The translations under genes were made by a program, and so were the position numbers. The notes under the pieces were generated by a model. The model had not been told where the DNA came from. It saw only the letters and a program-made list of their open reading frames with translations, and did no database searches. Of a DNA stretch of 64,000 nucleotides, positions 41,305 through 51,449 are shown piece after piece. Numbering within the stretch: the first letter of the stretch is position 1; each line of letters begins with the position of its first letter. This DNA is from Chrysopilus asiliformis (lineage: Eukaryota > Arthropoda > Insecta > Diptera > Rhagionidae), in the NCBI GenBank assembly GCA_964034945.1, contig OZ035960.1:84754148-84818147 (forward strand), given 5' to 3'.

Positions 41305-41887
41305 CAAAGCAAAAACTATGTATAACCGAGACGATTCAAATCGAAAAACTCATTTTAGAAGAAGTATGAATTTCTCAATCAAAAACTCGATACCCCATCG
41401 CCACGTGTTCAGCTAAGGCACAAACGCCACGTGTTCAGCTAAGGCACAAACCAGCAAATAGTCGCTTTATGAGAAAGCTTAAGTATAATTATCCCTTGTT
41501 GCCAAATATTTTTTCTATTCATTAGTTGTTGATTGCATGTTCCTCAGCAGTCGATACTTCTTTCTTTAGCAGGTTTTAAAAATGGAAAAAACCATAACTC
41601 GAGCATTTTTTCTAAGTTTTTACTTCAAAATGTTAGCCTTTTTTTTGTTTTCAGTGGAAATGGACGAATGCTATGGACGAATGCATATTAGATAACAGCG
41701 CAAACTTTTGTGTCTACTGTGCTTTTAAGTGACGCGAGTATTTTGTGGTTTGTGCCTTAGCTGAACACGTGGCGATGGTTATCGAGTTTTTGATTGAGAA
41801 ATTCATGTTCTTCTAAAATAAGTTTTTCGATTTGAATCGTCTCGGTTATACATTGTTTTTGACCAAAGTCTCTCATGGTGTATCTCT
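41305..41887. mobile_element. Foldback-type element
   Basis: Inverted arms of about 140 bp (about 41305-41448 and 41747-41887) share CGAGACGATTCAAATCGAAA, CTCAATCAAAAACTCGATA and GCCACGTGTTCAGCTAAGG. The left arm has an extra tandem copy of the 26-bp GCCACGTG...CACAAAC segment. The centre (41449-41746) has no ORF. The superfamily is unknown. Confidence 0.8.
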
Positions 41888-42560
41888 ACCTTAATGACAA
41901 AACAGCTTCCAACCCAATGCAAAGTGTGATTGTATTTGTGTGACTCCGTTACTTTGGCCTTGTAATGATTTGCGAATTCTACAACTTTGTTGAATTTCCA
42001 GCTTGATGATTCGACTTTTTTTTTTTTTTTTTCGTTATCGTGGTTGGCGGATTCTACAATTTAATTTAATTTTTGACGAAATCATTTTCTGGCGCCTCTC
42101 CGCCTTCCTTCGTGATCCACGGCTGGGTGCCAGTATTTATTCCATGCGTTCCCATATCCCACTGCTCAAACCACTGCCATAAAGGGCATTGATTTAGTGG
42201 CTGGGTGCATTGTTGAATTTAAGGAGCCCTCCCATACCCCGTAAAACAGAACTTTAGACTGCGAGACGTATCGGGAAGAGAGTAACGAAGAGAATAACTA
42301 TTGTGGATGCGGTAAATCCCACTTCTGAACTGTAATAAAACTATTACTTCCGGTTGCCTCTCTTTACACTGCCATTTTCTCAGCAAACCCACCACCACGC
42401 CCCACACTGGATAGCCCCTGAAACTTCTGCCTTATAACTATATGACCGAACTCGATCACTGATCAACTACAACTACTTCATATATAATTCTACTTGGGCG
42501 TTTCAGGCACCTCCGTTCGCGGTGACGGGCCACTCTCACTATGGCAACCCATGGCGGGCA
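41888..42560. other. No gene recognised
   Basis: A T-rich run lies at 42018-42031. Minus frames such as 42407-42219 have no known motif. Confidence 0.4.
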
Positions 42561-43240
42561 GTATTTTTAAGCTAACTTTTCAATACTCTGGGGATTCCGT
42601 AATGAGATTCTGGTGCCTTGTAGCCTGCTCGAATTAAGCAGTGGCCTGATTGTAACAGCTGCTGGATCTTGCCCAAGTTTGAATGTCTCCTTGTTTCCCG
42701 AGCAATGTCGCTGGCGCGTATTGGAAGTTGATCTACTTGTTGAATCATAAACTCATCGAATGCATCATATTCAGTTTTTTCTCCCTCTCGCAGTGAACCT
42801 TACCGCATCTGGTTGACACTCTCGGTCTGTGGAATACGCGAGCAATAAGCGTTAGTATTTTCTTTGGTCGTTTTGAATATGACGTCGTAATCGAAATTGC
42901 CAAGAAAATCCGCATAATTGGCTATACGGCTGATGCACAGATTTTTTTGGATGCAGAATTTGCGTCAATGGCTTATGATCTGCGATGAGTGTCCAATGTC
43001 GAGCGTATAGGTATAAAAATAACTTTTGGACTGCCCAGATGATCGCTAAAGCCTCCTTATCGATCTGTGGATAACATTGTTCCGTCATATTCATTGTGCG
43101 ACTCGCGTAGGCGATCGGTCGCTCCTGACCATTGCTCAGTTTGTGCGACAGGACAGCTCCCAGTCCTGTTTTGCTAGCATCCGTTGCCAATATCACCGGC
43201 AAAGAAGGGTCATACGTAACGTGACCACTTATCGCCTAGC
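42561..43240 (-). pseudogene. Gypsy RNase H and linker fragment
   Basis: The 116-codon frame (43202-42852) reads VILATDASKTGLGAVLSH, ERPIAYASRTMN, YPQIDKEALAIIWAVQKL and LIADHKPLTQI, a typical Gypsy RNase H. After a frameshift it continues as a linker with EYDAFDEFMIQQVDQLPI and QQLLQSGHCLIRAGYK. The type resembles the group with K02A2.6-like pol proteins. Neither RT nor integrase is present. Confidence 0.85.
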
Positions 43241-43333
43241 CAATTTCGGTACACAACAATAAAATTTTGCAAACTCGAGAATGTGCCCAATACAGACAGT
43301 TTTATTCAATAAAAATCATTACAATTCTCAATG

Positions 43334-45317
43334 TTACATGTTATTGTTTTTAAATGCATACTTGCCATCAGATCCAATTTCTTCTAGCATTTTAGACTGG
43401 GATTTTAGGAATTCGAAAAACTCGAGGCATGACATTTTGATGTTGTATCTTATGTACAGAAGATCCCTCAATGTTTTAATACTCAACCGGCTTTTATCAC
43501 TGGACCATATTTCATTTATTAGAGAAAACACTCTCTCAACGGTCGCCGAAGTTCCGGGCAAACACAGAATGTGCGAAACGATTTTAAATAGGTGATTGTA
43601 GGGAATGTTATTTTTTTCGAAATGTTGGAAGCATTCCACCCATCGTTGATCGGTAGCAACGCTATTCTCTTCCCATGATTGAATCTTTTCTTCGGTTACA
43701 TATTTAGTCAAAAAGACGAATTGATCGAACAGTTCGGTATCGTACAATTCGATGTCAAAACGGTTCTTCGACACAATGAATTTCGCGGCGGCTTCAATAC
43801 ATTCCCATTCTGGCAGTTAGTCGAGTGCGGACCAAACGAAGATCACCTGATGAATAATCCACTTCTGGATGTATTCCAAGCACTCCGCTAATAAGCAAAT
43901 TGAATAAGAAAACATTGGAAACAGTTAACAACACTCAAGATAAAATGTTTATAATGCGTACCGTAAAACGAGCGAGCTATTATTAGTACTCGTTCTTTCG
44001 TTACAGTGTCGTCACAAATTGCGACTCTTTCAATTTCGTTTTGCACTGCTGCAGACAAAAAATTGTTTTTTTTGTCGTGATTCAAGCGATTCTATGAAAA
44101 GATGAAGTGCATGTCCGACTTCCATCGCCGAGACTCGCCTTCAATTAATTTTACTGTCCGATTAAAGAGTGCTGCCTACACAAATAAATTCAATCAATTA
44201 AAAAGTCAATAATGTTATTAATGCAAATTATTTACGTACTTGATCACGAAGAAATAGCAGCCAAATCTGCGCCAATGGTTCCTTAAAAAAAATTTCAACA
44301 TTACTGGGCTGCTATCATTGTTCAGAAAATATTCTTTCAATCCATCGAAAATCCGTAAAATCGCATCGACAGCCGACAATAGGCCCAGAAAGCGAGTTTT
44401 GGTGTTGCCAAGCAGTTTTTGGTATTCGACATCGAGTGAATCGCAAAATGTTTTTAGTTTCGCCACTCGCACAGTAAACAAATAGAAATGTGAATATATT
44501 TTTACAATGACACATTCTACGTCGAACGGCATTTGGTCGCAGGTTTTCTTCAGGGTGTTATGCACGATGTGTGCCGCACATCCAACCCCAATAATTCCCG
44601 GGTATAGCTGATTCAATTTGTAGAATACGTTTTCAGCACCACTACGATCGCGATTTCCAAAATTGCATGGCGCATTATCTGCACAGAATGCAGCTATTTT
44701 TTTTATGACAAATTTTTCCATTGCACTGTTCAACAAGGCGACGATCACGCCAGAAGTCTCACCGCTTTCAGATGTCAGCTCAACGATTTTAATTTTTACG
44801 CCCTCTTTTTCCGAAAAGTACCTAACCAGCATGGGAAACATTTTTATGTTTCCATGATTGGATGCATCTGTGATTGTTGTGACAACATGACAATCTGCCA
44901 AATTTTTTGTAATTCACGAAAAACATTTGGTGCGATCACACCCGTTGCAATGGACTTACACTTCGTTCGTGCACAAGCGAACTTCGTTAAAGCAAAACAA
45001 CTGCGAATAATTTTGGAGGCACAGTCAGCAGAACGAAAACTATCCTCGCAAGCTACTATTTCCAAATCAGATTTGCTCAGCATTGCACTTTTGAAATATT
45101 TCGTCATTGGTTGACTGGATGATGATGCACTTAATGCTTTTTGGTGGCGTGCCGATTTTAAGTGCGATTGAATATCCGATTTTCCGCCGTGAGAAATATT
45201 AAATTCGGTGTTACACACGTGGCAGTGAACTTCACTGTCGCTCTTTGTTTTTGTGATAAAATTATATTTTACGCTTAAACTGTCGTTGAACACATTAATT
45301 CCACGTTTTCTCGACAT
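43334..45317 (-). pseudogene. hAT-type transposase pseudogene B
   Basis: The N-terminal frame (45317-44844) starts with ATG and carries a zinc finger CHVCNTEF..H..H (about 31-59), then FACARTKCKSIATG. A 1-base frameshift at about 44890 leads to the catalytic region (44901-44218) with VTTITDASNHGN, AAFCADNAPCNFG, VGCAAHIVHNTLK and FLRDQ-like end, followed by a probable 60-bp GTACGT..TGTAG intron. A further frameshifted exon (44150-43888, NNFLSAAVQNEIERVA) and the C-terminal hATC dimerisation region (43774-43334, LPGTSATVERVFSLIN) complete the protein. All domains are present but broken by several frameshifts. It is the same family as remnant A at 12.7-13.5 kb. Confidence 0.88.
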
Positions 45318-46423
45318 TTTACACGGTCAATTGCAATTATTTAAACTCTCAAACACAAAAAAACCACACGACGGCAGCAAACAAAAGAAAATGATTTCCG
45401 ACCAAATCAAAAGTAAGGTTATGAGAGTAGATTATGGTACACTCAGAGAAAAATATACTAAAATCAAAAAGAAATGCTCTAGATTTTAGTAATTTGTTGT
45501 TTGCGTACGAGCTAAACAAGTTCATACTAAAAATAAAAACCACATTCTTTTTAATTCTAGTGACAGCCCTTTTTAAATCTAGTTTTTATTTCTTTAAATT
45601 TAAAAGGCGAGATTTTTAATTCTAAAAGATTTACACTAATTTTAAAAGAAAACCTTTTTGAATTTAAAAAGCTGATACTAAAATTAAAAGCAAAATCTTT
45701 TTAAAACTAAAACCAATGTATAGGGTGCACCATAAATAAAGATTTTTTTTTGAATTAATATTTTTTTTATAATTTGAATAAAAAAAATTAATTTAACTAT
45801 TTCAAATTAATTTTAATTGGGCTCTAATCACGGATAGTGAATGAATGGAAAATATTTTGATTTAACTCGAATTAAAATTGTCGAAAGTAATTCTTCTGAG
45901 TAACACTTTTTAATTAAATAATTAAGTTAACATTACTTCCTTTCCAATAATGTAATTAAGGTAGGTGGGGGTAATAAGGCCCACCACTTAATAAGGCCCA
46001 GGGACGAAAAATCATATTTCCAGGACAGGTACAGATCTGGTTTTGTGCATGTTTGTGCACAGTTTCAAAAGAAGTTATTTCGTGCAGAAACAATTACGCG
46101 GTCTCGCACTGGTCAATTGCCACAGTCAATCAAAGGCAGTTGGAGTGAGTGTTTTCACTTTTTTATAAAATTAGCTGAACGAAAAGGTAAATATTTCAGT
46201 GATTTTTCTTTGTGGACCATTTGTATTTTTGTTATATTTGTGATTAGAATAATCCCTTAAGTGATGTCTGTGTGTTTATTTTGCCAATATTGTGGGGGTT
46301 GGGTTTGATTAGGGCTCGAATTTTTTTTTCAATGATGTGTCTAATAAGGCCCAGAAGAAATTGCATTGGGCCTTATTAAAAGCTTTAGATTGATTTTTGT
46401 TTTTATTTTTTCTTAGCCTCAAG

Positions 46424-47806
46424 ATGACAGATAAAGACGCAAAAAAACGAGGGAATTGGTCTTCTGACGGAATGGCAGGTGCCTTACAGTCAATCCAAAG
46501 CGGCTTCTTATCTCAACGTGGAGCTTCTGTGAAATTCAAGATACCAAGGAGAACAATAAGGAACCACCTTAAACTTGGGAGTGCGAACAAAAAAATTGGC
46601 AGACCCGGAATATTTACGAAGGAGCAAGAAAAGGACCTTGTTAAAAGGATATGTCGCTTCGCTGAAGTGGGTATGCCTTTGACTCCTAAAATTTTGCGCT
46701 TTCACGCCTACAACTTTTGTGTGAAACACAATATTCCGCATAACTTCAACCACAAAACTAATTTGGCCGGTAGGAATTCGTTTGAAAATTTCCTGAAGAG
46801 AAATCCGGAGTTAGCGCGCCGCAAGGCTCAAATCATGAATCCTGCTAGAGCTCAAAAATTAAATAAAAATATTGTTAGCAATCATTTCAACAGCTTGAAG
46901 AACTTAGTTATGAAACTTGGTATTCAGAATTCACCGCAGTGCATCTATAACATGCACCAAAAAGGCTGCCGTATTTGCCTGCATCACCAGCAAACCGTCC
47001 TAACTTTGAAAGGCTCGAAGAGGGTAAAACAAATTTCGAACGAGCACGCAGAAAGTGTTACTGTCGTTGGTTGTGTAAATGCCATAGGATCTGTGATTCC
47101 GCCAATGATTCTATTCAAAGGAAAAAGATATAAGCCCGAGTTTACAGACAACCTACCTGCCGGAACTGAAGTTCGGATGACGCCGAAGGGGTACATGACT
47201 CATGCAACGTTTGTGGAGTTCATAGTTCACCTTGGAAAATATAAAAGTCCGGGTCCATGTCTTCTTGTGTTCGATGGAGCTAAGAGCCATCTCGACTACA
47301 GTATTGTGGAAGATGCAGAAAACCAAGGAATAACGCTTTACTGCCTTCCATCGAACACAACTCACGAACTTCAGCCCTTAGATAAGGCGTTCTACCGTTC
47401 GTTTGAGTACCACTGGGATCAAGAGCTGCTGAAATACATAAATAAACATCCACAGCGAAATCTTAACAAAAGCAGCTTCAATGTGATATTTTCACAGGTG
47501 TGGGGAAAATGTATGACGATTGATAATATCGTCAGTGGATTTCGGGCGACAGGAATATATCCCTTTGACTCCGATATTTTACCAGACGATGCTTTTGCGC
47601 CATCGGTACTCACTGAGATACCAAATGCGTTGTTGGACGATAATGTGCCTGTTTCGACACTAACTCCTACTCCACAACAAGGATTTTCTGGACATTTCGA
47701 CAATTGGAGTTCCGAAGACGATGTACCGCTTTCTCAAATAAATTTATTAATTGACATTAGTCAAACCGTCGAGGGCAAAAGTGGTGCGCCCTGCAAGCTT
47801 AAATAG
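46424..47806 (+). CDS. Pogo-superfamily transposase with altered DDE motif
   Basis: A 460-codon uninterrupted ORF. The start is the ATG at 46424; earlier in-frame codons are not ATG and a TTTTCTTAG acceptor-like site lies just upstream. An N-terminal psq-type helix-turn-helix (about 8-50, FKIPRRTIRNHL) is followed by a CENP-B-like HTH region (GRPGIFTKEQEKDLVKRI) and a DDE_1 core. The first catalytic position, normally in NxDETG, reads YNMHQKGCRI: Asp is replaced by His. The second (LLVFDGAKSHL) and third (ELQPLDKAF) positions retain Asp. The last residues of the ORF lie in a palindrome, so the natural C terminus may be lost. The open frame with a changed active site could mean recent decay or loss of cutting activity. 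Confidence 0.88.
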   Translation: MTDKDAKKRGNWSSDGMAGALQSIQSGFLSQRGASVKFKIPRRTIRNHLKLGSANKKIGRPGIFTKEQEKDLVKRICRFAEVGMPLTPKILRFHAYNFCVKHNIPHNFNHKTNLAGRNSFENFLKRNPELARRKAQIMNPARAQKLNKNIVSNHFNSLKNLVMKLGIQNSPQCIYNMHQKGCRICLHHQQTVLTLKGSKRVKQISNEHAESVTVVGCVNAIGSVIPPMILFKGKRYKPEFTDNLPAGTEVRMTPKGYMTHATFVEFIVHLGKYKSPGPCLLVFDGAKSHLDYSIVEDAENQGITLYCLPSNTTHELQPLDKAFYRSFEYHWDQELLKYINKHPQRNLNKSSFNVIFSQVWGKCMTIDNIVSGFRATGIYPFDSDILPDDAFAPSVLTEIPNALLDDNVPVSTLTPTPQQGFSGHFDNWSSEDDVPLSQINLLIDISQTVEGKSGAPCKLK

Positions 47807-47865
47807 TGACATTTTTGGTCAAAAATGTCACTATTTAAGCTTGCAGGGCGCACCACTTTTGCCCT
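47772..47865. repeat. Perfect 46-bp-arm palindrome across the pogo stop codon
   Basis: The arms 47772-47817 and 47820-47865 are exact reverse complements with a 2-bp centre. The left arm encodes the last residues and TAG of the ORF. Such a structure can form a hairpin in RNA or a cruciform in DNA. It may also be an assembly or snap-back artefact. Confidence 0.95.
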
Positions 47866-49109
47866 ATGTATTAGATAATCAATAAAATTGATATTTTCTT
47901 AACTAAATTTGTGTTATTTGTACTTTCGACGTGTGGGCCTTGTTGAGTGCACATTTGGGCCTTATTAAATGCACGTGTTTCTAATTAGGCCCAGAGCACA
48001 TATATTTTATTTTGATAGAAAAAACATAGAACCCACTATATTTGACCGGATCAAAAGGTAAGTATGTTAGCTAAATGTATAACGAAGGATATTAAGTTGA
48101 TTGGAACCACGAATTCCAAGAAACCTATAGGTTATGAACCGATATAAATTAGGTGGGCCTTATTCCCCCCACTTACCTTACTTAATAAATATTGTAGTAT
48201 ACTTTCTAAAATTTTAGTTAGAGTTATATCAAAGTATTTTTCATAAAATTATTTCATTTTTTAAATATAAAAATGTTAATCAAGAATAAATAATCAATTG
48301 TATTAATTCAATTTATGAACATTATAAAAATATTTGTTAGAAAAGTTTGAAAAATTAAAAAAAAACTGTAGGTGCAAACGTAAAAAAATGAGACCAACAA
48401 AACCACATCCTCACTTGATACTTGTTAATTAATAACAACGTTTGTCGATATTAAAAATACTTTATTTAGAAATTTTTTTTTAACCTAAGACATTTTTTAT
48501 TACCAGTGGGTATTTTAAATCTTTTGCCATTAAAATTTTATAGCTATTAATATTTTCATGTAATAAATAGCATGCAAGATGTTTATCATACTTTATAATT
48601 TCAATGCACGTCGCTGCATTTGTTTTTCTTGTAGTTATCTAAAATTCTTTGTCCCTTATATGACGATTCAAGTATTTTTTTATATCTATAGCCTAAAAAA
48701 ACTAAAAGCAATTTAGTATCGATTATTGGTTTGAAAGTGAAAACTTATACATTGTCGCAAATGGATTCTTCGCTAGAGAAGTTTGCTGTTGAAAATGATG
48801 GATCTATACCATAGTCAGAACTTGCAGATTTATTTGAATCCCCCAGAAATAGGCCGGATTTTAAACTATGATAAAGGAATATTTTCGCTCCACATAAACA
48901 TCGACTTAAGCAGAATTAATAACTACCTGTCCTTTCTGTCAAACTTTTAGGTTATGTTCAAAAATGCAACTTTGACCTTAATTTGATTTCGGACGCAGCT
49001 CATCCAAATGATATCTATTTGTAAATTTTAAACTCTTCGCCGTAACACCGTGCTCTAAAGAATACTTAATATTGTATATTAATATTATGTTAAACAAAAT
49101 AAAATTTAC

Positions 49110-49277
49110 CTAAGAAGGTCGTAAAAAAACCACTCCGTCAAGCTCCTCCAATAACTTTAATAGTTCTCTAGACTGCTCTGCGTTATTCGTTGTGTCAACA
49201 ATATTAATGTTATGATCGTCTTCTTCCTCGTATTGATGTAATCCTTCAGTTTCACTAATTTCTTCTAAAGTAGCCAT
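49110..49277 (-). CDS. Small acidic ORF inside the CACT-ended element
   Basis: A 55-codon ATG frame, MATLEEISETEGLHQYEEED to ELLKLLEELDGVVFLRPS, is acidic and helical. No family is recognised. It lies between the pogo insertion and the right end of the outer element and could be a remnant exon of that element's gene or chance. Confidence 0.25.
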   Translation of the reverse strand: MATLEEISETEGLHQYEEEDDHNINIVDTTNNAEQSRELLKLLEELDGVVFLRPS

Positions 49278-50031
49278 TATTTTGATAATTTCACGTCTTC
49301 GACTTGCACAACTCGCTTCTAGAAGAGATTTCTGGTGTCACAACTTCTGGAAGTCCACTTACAGTTAGTGTTTCCACGGGAAAAACTTCCAAAAATCTCT
49401 GCTAGAAGCGACTTCTGCAAAGAAACAGGCTTTATCAATAGAAACTGACAGCTAGACGAAACGGGATTTGCAAAAACTACAATCTAAAACCTGTCTTTTT
49501 AATTCAAAAGAATGATTTTAAATTTTAAAATTCACTTGTTTAAATTTAAAAAGGGCATTTTTGAATCAAAAAGAAAGATTTTAAATTTAAACATTTTGGT
49601 TTTTTAATTCTAGTAGGGGCAATTTTAAATTTAAACATTTTGGGGTTTTTAAATCTAAAAACAAATTTTAATTTTTAGCAAGGGAAATTTTTAATTTAAA
49701 ATCATGAGTTACTAAATAATAAAATTTTCTGCTGATTCTAGGATATTCCTTTTTAAATCAAACACGTAACTAGATTTTTAGATCTAGGGTGGAAATTGTT
49801 TAAATTAAAAATGTTCATTTCTCTCAGTGTACGACATCTACCAGTGAAATAAGGAATTCAGAATAGTAAAGTGTCGTCTACATAGCTTTCAATCCGCTCC
49901 GATTCTAGCAATACCAAACATACCACAAATTTCGATATTTGAATTTGCTTTGTCAGGATTTCGGTACATTTATACCGAACACGGTGCCAAATTTCAGTAC
50001 TGTACCGGTCATTTCGATACAGGTGGTCACC

Positions 50032-50298
50032 TTATGCATACTGTTGGTATTCACCCTCGGAGACTTTGCTTAGCTTCAGTGCCCAGTCAAAGCGGTTGAA
50101 GTAACTTTCCACTGTCATTCCATCTATTTTTCGATACTCAGTCATGGAAAACGGTGGTGGGCTCGATGCTAGGGTCTGTTGTGGTGGAGGTACCGGATTC
50201 GAAACTGCAGCCATCTGTGTTACATCAGCCACCGCCTTTTGGATTGCGCTTGCGAACATACTGGTCATTGACTCTACCAATTCCGGTGTCAACGACAT
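50032..50298 (-). pseudogene. Gypsy Gag N-terminal fragment
   Basis: An 88-codon ATG frame with a helical head (TPELVESMTSMFASAIQKAV), a proline-rich linker, then the capsid start PFSMTEYRKIDGMTVESYFNRFDWAL. This pattern is typical of the first 90 residues of insect Gypsy Gag. It is truncated at 50032. The primer site at 50311-50329 and LTR sequence from 50331 directly upstream fit a 5' end of a minus-strand element. Confidence 0.75.
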
Positions 50299-50310
50299 TA
50301 TTGCAATGTT

Positions 50311-50329
50311 AATCCCACTTTTGACACCA
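50311..50329 (-). promoter_or_regulatory. Gypsy primer-binding site (Leu-type) and LTR edge
   Basis: The minus strand reads TGGTGTCAAAAGTGGGATT, one base inside an LTR edge ending ..TATACAACA (from 50331 rightward). TGGTGTCAGAAGTGGGA-type primer sites, attributed to tRNA-Leu in HERV-L, occur in several LTR elements. The LTR runs to roughly 50390-50430. Confidence 0.6.
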
Positions 50330-50388
50330 CTGTTGTATACTCGAAGATTGAGTGATGACGTGGTTCTATTTCAAACTCGTTTATTCGA

Positions 50389-50789
50389 CTAATATCGATC
50401 AAATACAAAAATACTACAGAATGACAAATTTGGCTGGTATGTCTCATCTGTTGCTTGTCCAGATTTGCAAGATTGCTTAATTTTCTTTTTTTCCGCTGTA
50501 TATGTCCCGCGAAGTCCTTTAATTTTCTTTTTTACTTTATCCGTATCCATTTTTATTGATGAAGCTATATTAATCCAGGCCTTTGCTTTTAAGTCAAGCC
50601 GTTTGTAGCTACAGTCCCTCGTATTCCAGAGGCATGGATTTTGCTCGTATGCCTCTATGATTTTAATTATTTCGTTCCTATTTAATCTTCTTTCGGCAGT
50701 CTGAGAGTTCTAAAAGTAAAAAAAGAATTAAAACCGGTGAATTCATATTAATTTAATAGATTTACCTCAAATTCTTCATTTTCCGCCAT
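50389..50789 (-). CDS. MADF-domain protein, short
   Basis: Exon 1 (50789-50766, MAENEEFE) joins exon 2 (50709-50389) over a 56-bp intron with in-phase GT..AG, giving 114 residues without stops. The MADF domain is clear: IIKIIEAYEQNPCLWNTRDC, RLDLKAKAWINIASSIKM, VKKKIKGLRGTYTAEKKKI. The end (SFCSIFVFDRY) falls in LTR-like sequence, so the original C terminus was probably cut away by the Gypsy fragment at 50.03-50.39 kb. MADF proteins bind DNA; insect transposons of the PIF/Harbinger type often encode one. No transposase partner is adjacent. Confidence 0.65.
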
Positions 50790-50799
50790 CTTAGAAGTC

Positions 50800-51445
50800 T
50801 GAAATGTCAAATTACTGGCATGTCGGTACTGACTACAAAAAAGTCCCGTCAGTACAGACTTGTCAATGCCAGTAAGCATTTACACGAGTTTGTGTCAGCG
50901 ACTGTGTCAGCTCTACATACGCGTGTAAAGGCTGTGTAAAAGAACAAAGTATGAATGAATACAACCCAGCGTCGCTGTTGCTTATAAATTGCTTATAAAG
51001 TATTGTATACACGTATTGCATACTTACTACACTCCGGACACAAGACATTTCCATACTAGCTATTCGTATGTAGTATGCAATACTTGTATGCTATAATGTA
51101 TGCAATACAATAGATTGCCCTGATGGCGATTTGTTCAAATTGGTTCCTGCATGGGATAAAAAATGGTTTTATTCTAATTAAAGACAAAATTCGAATTAAA
51201 AAGATATATTTTAAATATTTATACATGTTTTTTCAGTCTTACATATTATTATATCACTAATACATGTTTTTATAGTCTTACATAACAATATATAACAAGA
51301 TAATATATATTTTATGATTAATAAAAATTCATTACTTCAAAACGAAATAAAAAATGGCATTCTGCCGTTTGAAACAAAATACAAAATTTAAAAACCAGTT
51401 CATCTGGCAAAATTGCAAAGCATCTAAATTATCTAGATTTAACAA
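50800..51445. other. No gene recognised; short inverted words
   Basis: Around 50820-50880, GTCGGTACTGAC..GTCAGTACAGAC and TGTCAATGCCAGTAA / TTACTGGCATG words form an imperfect inverted repeat, possibly a small element end. TATACAAGTATTGCATAC-like words recur at 51000-51110. Confidence 0.4.
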
Positions 51446-51449
51446 CTTA

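Larger units (their letters stand above)
45959..48178 (+). mobile_element. Pogo-like transposon, full length
   Basis: A 2220-bp element with TA duplication (45957-45958 and 48179-48180) and inverted ends AGGTAGGTGGGGGTAATAAG and AGGTAAGTGGGGGGAATAAG. A GGGCCTTATT/AATAAGGCCC-type motif recurs eight times in the non-coding parts. It contains one transposase gene. Confidence 0.93.
45440..49829. mobile_element. DNA element with CACTSAGAGAAA termini, hosting a pogo element
   Basis: The left end CACTCAGAGAAAAATATA (45440) and the right end, reverse complement CACTGAGAGAAATGAACA (49829), form inverted ends flanked by TA on both sides. About 350 bp inside each end is packed with TTTTTAAATC/TTTTAATTCTAA-like words. 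Without the inserted pogo element (45959-48178) it is about 2.17 kb. CACT-type ends suggest the EnSpm/CACTA group, but no transposase remains and the assignment is tentative. Confidence 0.65.
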
